A stretch of 50,821 nucleotides of DNA, taken from assembly GCF_014698735.1 (NCBI RefSeq), contig NZ_JACJTQ010000040.1, positions 1 through 50,821 on the forward strand, read 5' to 3'. This DNA is from Anabaena catenula FACHB-362 (GTDB taxonomy: Bacteria > Cyanobacteriota > Cyanobacteriia > Cyanobacteriales > Nostocaceae). Each line of letters begins with the position of its first letter. Position 1 is the stretch's first letter. The translations under genes and the position numbers were made by a program. This document shows positions 44,808-50,821 of this stretch, piece by piece. The notes under the pieces are model-generated. The model did no database searches, was not told where the DNA came from, and was given only the letters and a program-made list of their open reading frames with translations.

Positions 44808-46409
44808 ATGAATCAAGATGAATCGAAACTTCCTAGTTCTCATGATCTAGAGAAACTTAGTCCGCCTATTTTACTGGAAATTCAAGATAATATTAAACAA
44901 GTTATCCGTGATAAATTAAATCAGTATTTTCTATCTAATCCGACATTATCTGCAACTGAAACATCAGATAATTCTGAATTATTTGAAGCCATCTTTAATG
45001 AAGTATTATATAGTACGATATCTTCAATACTTTCCGCAAAATATAAAGTTGATGAAAATACCATCCAAAATTACTATAATATAATAAATCACAATCTTCA
45101 AGGCTATAGAGACAGCCAACAAAATTCATTATTTAAATCACAGCCATTTGAGGCGATTCCTACAGCAGCACTTATGCTTTCAAGTATTAATTCTCAAATT
45201 AAAAAACAAGAGTCATGGCAAAAAAATGAAGAGGGGATAGCAGTGGCGCAACACAGAGCTAAAGGTAATCCCCAAAATTATATTGAGCATTATATTAGTA
45301 CCCCCGGTGATGTCACATTACTTCCTTGGAATGAAGCCCAACAGATTATTGATAAATTTGGGTTTAATAGTGTTAAATTACACTTAATATTTGCTGCTTA
45401 TACAATGGAGCAGGAGAAACCTTGGGACAGCTTATTTACGATTAAAGGTAGTGAGTTAATTGAAAAAATAGGCTGGGATAAGCGCACTGATTTACCCAAA
45501 CATCAAAAACTTCTAGAAATAGCAAAAACCGCGTTTGCATTGGATTGTTTGTTAGTTAAAACAGTATGGATAGAAGGGAGAAATAGAAAAGGTGGTATAA
45601 ATGCTAGTACACCTGTTGGTCGGATGTGGAACATCACGATTGTCCCCTATGGTCAGGTAAATTTATCTGGGAAGATAGAAGAGCCTGATGAAGTGCAGAT
45701 CATTGTTCAACCAGGTGCTTGGACTAAATACTTTTTAAACCGAGCGGGAGCAGAATCGCGGTCAGCTTTATATCAGTTTGGCTACTTAGCTCAACAAGTC
45801 TTAGAAATTGATCCTTATCACGAAGAACTCACATTAAGGTTGGCTATATATTTGACATTGGATAGCCGGGTTCGTCTTGATGGTAACTATAGGGTACAGG
45901 AGCTAATAGAAATTGCTTTGCCCAAAACAGAACTAGATAAAGCTTTATGCGATCGCTTGAAAGCTTTCAGGCTGAAGGAACGCTGGGATAATGCTTTACA
46001 GCACTTGCTCAACAAGCTGAATTGGCAAATTGTATTTGACCCAAAAACATACCCTGAATCGCTCAGACCAGAGTATACACAGAAACAGCCTAAAGGCTAC
46101 TTTCAAAAATTACTGGATGCCAAGCTGACCATCAAACCTCCACATCCTATTCCTGAGCTAATAGCATCCAAGGTTAAGCCAAAAGTAGAACGATTACAGC
46201 CCAAAACCAAGGAGACAACGCCAGAAGATATTAAATTGACTGGCAGCCAAGTGAGAGAAGCGCGGATTGCTAAAGGCTGGCCACAGACTAAATTAGCTAG
46301 TTTATTGAATGTATCCCAAAAGTTTATCTCATTAGTTGAACGAGGCGATCGCCCACTAAGTCCGCAACAATCCGCCTATATCCGTATCCTATTAGATATC
46401 AAAATATGA
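44808..46409 (+). CDS. plasmid Rep-like protein with C-terminal XRE helix-turn-helix
   Basis: 533 residues from ATG 44808; a TTG at 44778 is in frame. The centre (SVKLHLIFAAYTMEQEKPWDSLFTIKGSELIEKIGW...) resembles winged-helix replication-initiator-like proteins of cyanobacterial plasmids. Residues about 475-533 form an XRE helix-turn-helix (VREARIAKGWPQTKLASLLNVSQKFISLVERGDR). Immediately downstream lie a long palindrome and iteron-like repeats, the expected position of an origin. I am fairly sure of the helix-turn-helix and less sure that it is the initiator. Confidence 0.6.
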   Translation: MNQDESKLPSSHDLEKLSPPILLEIQDNIKQVIRDKLNQYFLSNPTLSATETSDNSELFEAIFNEVLYSTISSILSAKYKVDENTIQNYYNIINHNLQGYRDSQQNSLFKSQPFEAIPTAALMLSSINSQIKKQESWQKNEEGIAVAQHRAKGNPQNYIEHYISTPGDVTLLPWNEAQQIIDKFGFNSVKLHLIFAAYTMEQEKPWDSLFTIKGSELIEKIGWDKRTDLPKHQKLLEIAKTAFALDCLLVKTVWIEGRNRKGGINASTPVGRMWNITIVPYGQVNLSGKIEEPDEVQIIVQPGAWTKYFLNRAGAESRSALYQFGYLAQQVLEIDPYHEELTLRLAIYLTLDSRVRLDGNYRVQELIEIALPKTELDKALCDRLKAFRLKERWDNALQHLLNKLNWQIVFDPKTYPESLRPEYTQKQPKGYFQKLLDAKLTIKPPHPIPELIASKVKPKVERLQPKTKETTPEDIKLTGSQVREARIAKGWPQTKLASLLNVSQKFISLVERGDRPLSPQQSAYIRILLDIKI

Positions 46410-46477
46410 ACTACCTACAGCTTTAAGCGGCTAGTTGGGATTGAGGATCGCTGTACTATTTTTTGTTCTATTTTGGT

Positions 46478-46501
46478 TCCAGAACAAAATTTTGTTCTGG
46501 A
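46478..46501. repeat. 24-bp perfect palindrome, candidate origin/operator site
   Basis: TCCAGAACAAAA followed directly by its complement TTTTGTTCTGGA. Half-sites recur nearby: TTTGTTCTA at about 46462 and TAGAACAAAAATTATAG at about 46557. It lies 70 bp after the Rep-like gene and is well suited to bind a dimeric protein. Confidence 0.75.
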
Positions 46502-46569
46502 GAAAAAAGTTGGAAAAATAGGCTTATAATCCTTATTGTATATGGCTTTGAGCGTTAGAACAAAAATTA

Positions 46570-46608
46570 TAGTATCCTGTAACAAAAACTCTAGTATCCC
46601 GTAACAAA
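46570..46608 (+). repeat. two iteron-like direct repeats
   Basis: TAGTATCCTGTAACAAA (46570-46586) and TAGTATCCCGTAACAAA (46592-46608), 22 bp apart, i.e. about two helical turns and on the same DNA face. With the neighbouring palindrome and Rep-like gene they mark a probable replication-control or origin region. Confidence 0.65.
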
Positions 46609-46938
46609 CTGGGGCTAGAACCATTGCTAAATAAGGGTTTTTTTCTGCGGAGAAGATAGATCCGTTTTCAACCACTGTTCTTGCCAATGTGGCATAATCT
46701 ATAAATATTTACTTATGCGACTGTCTCTGACTGGAAAAATCCCCTTTTTGATGTGAAATATGGGGGATTTAGCAGCGTCCGTGGCAGTTTCAGAGGGTGA
46801 CAACAAAAAGACTGCATTTACTAAGGAATTTTGTGTATGGATTTAAAAATAGAACTGTTGGGTTTATTCAATCAATCAGTCTTTGTCATGGGAATGTTAC
46901 AAAGCCAAAAAAAAAGCTGGGTAGCCCGCTAGTTGCTT

Positions 46939-47116
46939 GGTTGTGGTAACAGGCCAGTCACAAGTCTAGAATTGAAAGACTCAAGAGGCCAGAATTAGAT
47001 CACCAAAGACCGCAAGACGATTTCCAGTCGTCTCAACAACCGGGGAGCTATCCAACTCCTCACAAAAAATCTTTGATCTCAATTCTAGACCATGAGTTGC
47101 CTGTTTACCAACAACC
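46939..47116. other. long imperfect stem with internal hairpins (structured RNA or DNA)
   Basis: GGTTGTGGTAACAGGC pairs with GCCTGTTTACCAACAACC (two bulges), enclosing GTCTAGAATTGA/TCAATTCTAGAC (perfect 12 bp), then GATC(ACC)AAAGA/TCTTTGATC, and two inner hairpins (AGACGA/TCGTCT and GGAG/CTCC). The nested helices span 178 bp upstream of the primase-like gene. It could be a structured RNA, a leader, or a single-strand initiation site. The rest of 46610-47434 shows no convincing gene. Confidence 0.6.
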
Positions 47117-47434
47117 AGGCATTAAACCAAGATAGTAAAAATCTGCGAATGGCTCTTAACCCCTTATATGAAAGACTTCTGGGAATTTCTGATGACAGCA
47201 GAATTCATGTATTTGCACTACACTCTTGTTTCTCTATTTCCTTCTGGCTTTGCGCCTGGAGCCTGAGAAAAAATGTGGTTCATTTACCTGAAAATAGCTG
47301 TAAATTGCTAACAGCAACAAAAATCAGGCTTTTCAGACCATTCAAGGCAAAAACAGCTTTTTACATCCACAAAGGTTAAATGCCAACTAGCGGCTACCCG
47401 ATGAACAAACACAAAACATCGAGGCAAGCCAGTC

Positions 47435-49855
47435 ATGTATCTACCAAACAAACCCGAACAAAACCGTAAATCAAAACGCCGGAAAAATTCCCTAACCAGA
47501 ATAGAACCCCACCAACCAGCCTCAGAAATAGGGAAACGGTACGTCACATATTTTTGGCATCCTTGGAGCGCCATAGTTGCCCCAGCCAACAACTTCCTGA
47601 GCAAACCAGCTTGGAGAACAATAGACCATTACCTCCAGCCCTCCCAACTGTGGAAAGACCATCAAAACAGCGACAAACTAATAGGCATCCGCTTTAGTTC
47701 ATATACCCGTTACGCCACAATAGACATAGACACAGGCAGCGACTACCATAACCTAGCAGCCTATCAAACCATCAAAGCCGCCCTAGAAGACATAGGCATA
47801 ATCAGCCTAGTACCCATCCAATCAAGTTATAGCGGCGGCTACCACCTCATCATCCCTTTTACCGCCAAAATACCCACCTTTAACCTAGCCTGCGCCCTAG
47901 AACAAACCCTCAAAGATACAGGCTTCAACATCCGTCCTGGACACATAGAAATATTCCCCAACCCCAAACCCTGGGGAAAAGACAGCATCACCAACTACAA
48001 CGCCATCCGCTGCCCCATGCAGCCCGATAGCGGCGCATTTCTCCTAGACGACGACCTACAACCAATCAGCGACTCAGTAGCCACCTTTCTTGATCACTGT
48101 GATCATGCAGCCCGTCGTCAAGACCTAAGCAAACTCAGATACGCCTGCAAAAAAGCCAGAAAGCGACATACAAAAGAACAATATCGTCAAAAAGCCAGCA
48201 TCAAAATCGAAGAATGGCAAAGTAACTGGGAAGAAATCATCGCCACAGGATGGACAGGAATTGGACAAACAAACATCCTCCTGCAAATCATCGTCGGCTA
48301 CGGCATCGTCTTTTTAGACCTACAAGACGAAAACCTGATTGAATACGCCGTAGAAACCGCTAGAAACGCTCCAGGATACACACAGTATTGTCAACACCAA
48401 CAACGCATCGAAGCCAGAGTCAGAGACTGGGTCAAATGCACAATCAGACACCAATGGTATACCCCCTACGCCAGCTATCCCAACCGCCCACTCTTGACAT
48501 ACATCAACACCTTTGCCCTAGCCATAGCAGATATTAGAGAAATAAAAAAACAACAAAACCAAGACAACCTACTCCCCTTTGAAAAACCAAAAAGCTCAAA
48601 CCAGCAACGCAGCGAGCAAACGCAAAAGCGTATTATGAGTATAGTACAAACATTAGAAATACAACAAAGAATACAGAAAAACAGAAGTACAGAAATACAG
48701 AATACCTTGCCAGTACAAACAGAATTAAACACAGAAACAGAACTAATAGAACCAGGATTAAGTGAAATAGTAACTGAAAGAAGCAAACAAATAAGTGCAG
48801 AATACAAAATTCTGTACAACAAAACCCTGAGTCAAAACACACTATACAAATATAAGCACTTATGGCATCCCCAATGGTACATACCAGACCCTTGGACAGA
48901 AAACAGCACCGCAGATAAAAGCGTCGAAACAAACAAAAACCAACAAAATAGAAATCAAATAAACAGCATTAACCCATCAGATAACATCCTGGGTAGAAAC
49001 ATAAATCTAGGAAACAGCACAGAGCCAAAAAATAGCGCAAACCCTTACCCAGAAAGAGATTACACACACTTTGACTCAGAAACACCAACGTGGAAAAAAC
49101 AACAAACCCAAAACCCTTACTCAGAAAGAGATTACACACACTTTTCTTATATGAAGGTTTTATGCTTACCGCCAGCGGCGACAGACCTTTACGGTCTGGA
49201 AGCCGTACAGGTAAATGAACAAAGGCAGGAAAATCAGCATTGTGATCTGGATAGAGAGAGGAGTGACAACGAATCAGAAATAACTCAGCTGTTAGAAAAT
49301 CAGGAACTTATAAATTCTGTTAATGGTTCTGAAACTGATTTAAATCAATCCAACAATCAATTAGAGACAACAGTTTCAACGATTGGGTTGCAATTAAATC
49401 AAGCTTCTTATTATCAGGATTTATTATTGTCTTTGCTCGGCGGCGAGTCGCCAAAAAGCGATAATCAAAACTTATCAATGGCGGGTAATGACGGACTGGG
49501 TGTAGTTGAACCGAAGAAGCCGGGGGTAGAAGAAACGGCAGAAGATTCACTCTACAGTGCCAATAATGGGCAGGAAAGTGGCTTGATTGATGATTTGAGT
49601 GCTGATGATGACTCAAGGATTGAGGAACTCAAGCGGGTGACAAAACTGCGGCTAATGGCAGTAGTTCATGCCCAGAAAAAGGTGCGGGAATACGGAGTGA
49701 TTTCCAGGCGGCTCATTTGTGGTCAAGAGCGCCTACACTTGGAGATGACCTTCCGAATGCAATTTTACCTTGATTCGGGTCATGAAGTGCTAGTCGCAGA
49801 AGCTACTGCATGGGCAGCAGCGAATCCTTGCGATCGCTCAGGCAGATGGGGTTAG
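47435..49855 (+). CDS. primase-like (archaeo-eukaryotic type) replication protein
   Basis: 806 residues. In the N-terminal third RYATIDIDTGSD offers the paired Asp of an AEP active site and QSSYSGGYHLIIPF the S-x-G-x-H motif; RPGHIEIFPNPKPWG and NAIRCPMQP add the usual following segments. The middle (about 370-600) is Gln/Asn-rich low complexity with repeats. The last 90 residues (VTKLRLMAVVHAQKKVREYG...) are helical. Base use changes within the gene: the first 1.5 kb is C/A-rich, the rest AT-rich. With Pol A and HolA it probably primes plasmid replication. Confidence 0.65.
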   Translation: MYLPNKPEQNRKSKRRKNSLTRIEPHQPASEIGKRYVTYFWHPWSAIVAPANNFLSKPAWRTIDHYLQPSQLWKDHQNSDKLIGIRFSSYTRYATIDIDTGSDYHNLAAYQTIKAALEDIGIISLVPIQSSYSGGYHLIIPFTAKIPTFNLACALEQTLKDTGFNIRPGHIEIFPNPKPWGKDSITNYNAIRCPMQPDSGAFLLDDDLQPISDSVATFLDHCDHAARRQDLSKLRYACKKARKRHTKEQYRQKASIKIEEWQSNWEEIIATGWTGIGQTNILLQIIVGYGIVFLDLQDENLIEYAVETARNAPGYTQYCQHQQRIEARVRDWVKCTIRHQWYTPYASYPNRPLLTYINTFALAIADIREIKKQQNQDNLLPFEKPKSSNQQRSEQTQKRIMSIVQTLEIQQRIQKNRSTEIQNTLPVQTELNTETELIEPGLSEIVTERSKQISAEYKILYNKTLSQNTLYKYKHLWHPQWYIPDPWTENSTADKSVETNKNQQNRNQINSINPSDNILGRNINLGNSTEPKNSANPYPERDYTHFDSETPTWKKQQTQNPYSERDYTHFSYMKVLCLPPAATDLYGLEAVQVNEQRQENQHCDLDRERSDNESEITQLLENQELINSVNGSETDLNQSNNQLETTVSTIGLQLNQASYYQDLLLSLLGGESPKSDNQNLSMAGNDGLGVVEPKKPGVEETAEDSLYSANNGQESGLIDDLSADDDSRIEELKRVTKLRLMAVVHAQKKVREYGVISRRLICGQERLHLEMTFRMQFYLDSGHEVLVAEATAWAAANPCDRSGRWG
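49040..49144 (+). repeat. 33-bp direct repeats inside the primase-like gene
   Basis: AACCCTTACCCAGAAAGAG... at 49040-49072 and AACCCTTACTCAGAAAGAG... at 49112-49144, 72 bp apart, encode NPYPERDYTHF and NPYSERDYTHF. They lie in the low-complexity linker and look like a recent in-frame duplication. Confidence 0.75.
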
Positions 49856-49979
49856 TGAGCCGAGATCGGCACAGTCTAGCCTCAAACGCCACAGACAGTC
49901 AGAGCAGAAATCAGAATTGGAGAAGTAATCGTTTCAGCCTTAGCGTAACTTTCTGTGTGGGATTGCTCATTTCACCCCG

Positions 49980-50363
49980 TTAGCCGACTAAATCTCCTCC
50001 ACAGACACAGCGAGAGTTTCCGTTAGCACATACATCATGATTAGTTGCACAGCGATAACAGTAAACGTTTTGACAATCAATACAAATTGATAGATTTTCT
50101 AATTTGTATGTTTCAGCACAAAAATTGCAATAGTCTCTAACACGCAGCATTTTTTCATAATTAAGATCGCCAATTGCTTTTCTATTAGCTGCTGCAAACT
50201 CTGCTATGTCTGCACTATACCCTTCTTTTTTCCCCCCCTGACTATGACACCACAGATAAACAAGCATACGGTCGTAATCTTTAGAAAACAGATATGCTTC
50301 GTCTTTGCCATTATCTTGCCAATGCTTTGCTGCTAATTTAATCCGTTCTCGAAAATTTGGCAC
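49980..50363 (-). CDS. small protein with C-terminal Cys-rich zinc (treble-clef/RING-like) region
   Basis: 127 residues. The N-terminal 70 residues are helical and charged. The C-terminal region holds CNFC, then CIDC-x4-CYRC, then a His/Cys stretch (NHDVC) and CVCGG: four pairs of ligands spaced as in binuclear treble-clef or RING-type folds. RING-like proteins in bacteria can accompany ubiquitin-like systems, but this gene is 14 kb from the E1-like one. A nucleic-acid-binding role is equally possible. Confidence 0.5.
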   Translation of the reverse strand: MPNFRERIKLAAKHWQDNGKDEAYLFSKDYDRMLVYLWCHSQGGKKEGYSADIAEFAAANRKAIGDLNYEKMLRVRDYCNFCAETYKLENLSICIDCQNVYCYRCATNHDVCANGNSRCVCGGDLVG

Positions 50364-50566
50364 GATATTCTCCTATTTGTACTGTTTGTTACCCCCTAGA
50401 TTACTAGACAGACATATTAATATTGTAGGCATCTGATGCGAATGACGAAAATATAGGAATCCGGTTTGATTCGTGAATTTATTTGCGTGGGGAGGGAACA
50501 GAAAAATCATTTGTGTAATTAATCCTGTCCCATTACTTAACAATTTCCATAAACAAGAATTATATT

Positions 50567-50725
50567 TTAACTTTCATAATTAGCGACAATTCCTTGACCT
50601 ATTTCCTTTATCCTTTCTACTAATTTCTGTGGTGTTACTACCTTCACACCTCCACCAAACCCAACAATCCATCTCCACAAATCAAAATCATCTAATGTCC
50701 ATTTAGGAAATATTAGACATCTCCG
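50567..50725 (-). pseudogene. C-terminal fragment of a WYL-domain regulator
   Basis: The frame reads CLIFPKWTLDDFDLWRWIVG then FGGGVKVVTPQKLVERIKEI and ends GQGIVANYES, the C-terminal end of WYL-domain transcription regulators. A stop lies in the same frame directly upstream, so the gene is broken or frameshifted; the rest would lie beyond the window edge. Confidence 0.65.
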
Positions 50726-50821
50726 GAAATAGCTAAAGTGTTACTGCCACTGCTTTTAAAAGTGAGATGCCCCAATGCAAAGGTAGCTGGCTGGTACGCT
50801 AAAATAAGCGTTAGAGATGCC

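Noticed and set aside
46415-46687. A 90-residue minus-strand ORF
   Set aside because: It overlaps the palindrome and iterons, has no ribosome-binding site or family, and is probably a chance frame.
47092-47379. A 95-residue plus-strand ORF before the primase-like gene
   Set aside because: It starts inside the nested stem structure, and its sequence shows no domain or codon pattern like its neighbours.

Overview
The window looks like part of a large plasmid or accessory replicon of a filamentous, heterocyst-type cyanobacterium (Nostoc/Anabaena/Dolichospermum-like). HIP1 octamers (GCGATCGC) are scattered throughout, short tandem and palindromic repeats of the kind common in Nostocales occur between and inside genes, and the gene content is plasmid-like: clamp-loader subunits, a phage/plasmid-type DNA polymerase A, a primase-like protein, a Rep-like protein, a tyrosine recombinase, a type IV coupling protein and many toxin-antitoxin pairs. 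No ordinary housekeeping rRNA or tRNA operon is present.

Layout. 0.3-1.8 kb: a tau-like domain protein overlapping holA. 2.3-7.1 kb: a compact Tn7-like transposon (ribbon-helix-helix-like protein, TnsC, TnsA-TnsB fusion, no TniQ). It has split a gene whose halves lie at 2028-2294 and 7079-7822, with matching direct repeats at the junctions. 7.8-15.3 kb: a membrane-anchored actin-like ATPase, a HEPN protein, a PIN-domain two-gene module flanked by a duplicated helicase 5' end, a DUF1998-type helicase and a ParDE pair. 15.4-31.6 kb: an SDR enzyme, a conjugation coupling protein, an AmpG-like transporter plus BadF/GlcNAc-kinase-like protein, a VapBC-like pair, and secreted or membrane proteins including a VirB1-like candidate. 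31.8-35.5 kb: DNA polymerase A, a peroxiredoxin-like protein and an MtfA-like peptidase. 43.3-50.7 kb: recombinase, Rep-like protein, candidate origin (24-bp palindrome and iterons), a structured element, a primase-like protein, a zinc protein and a WYL fragment.

The most unusual part is 35.6-43.0 kb on the minus strand. Two operon-like units share an AT-rich palindrome at their presumed promoters. Nearly every open reading frame in them is preceded by a structured RNA with the same base: an outer stem, an asymmetric internal loop (about CCTRACWG opposite AACTT), a second stem, and usually a TACATAC-like linker. On this scaffold sit mimics of the translation machinery: the sarcin-ricin loop plus the GTPase-associated centre of 23S rRNA, a 23S helix 68-71 fragment opened in the helix-69 loop, a tRNA nested in the anticodon loop of another tRNA, a circularly permuted class II-like tRNA, a Leu(UAG)-like tRNA and a Cys(GCA)-like anticodon stem-loop. 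The proteins are a TROVE/vWA Ro60-like protein, a ubiquitin-like small protein ending in Gly, a ThiF/E1-like protein, a broken SEC-C protein and two conserved proteins of unknown function. HicBA and a HEPN protein lie between the two units. I know of no description of such a system. It could be a Ro/Y-RNA-like particle, or a set of decoys or sensors for toxins and antibiotics that strike the ribosome and tRNAs.
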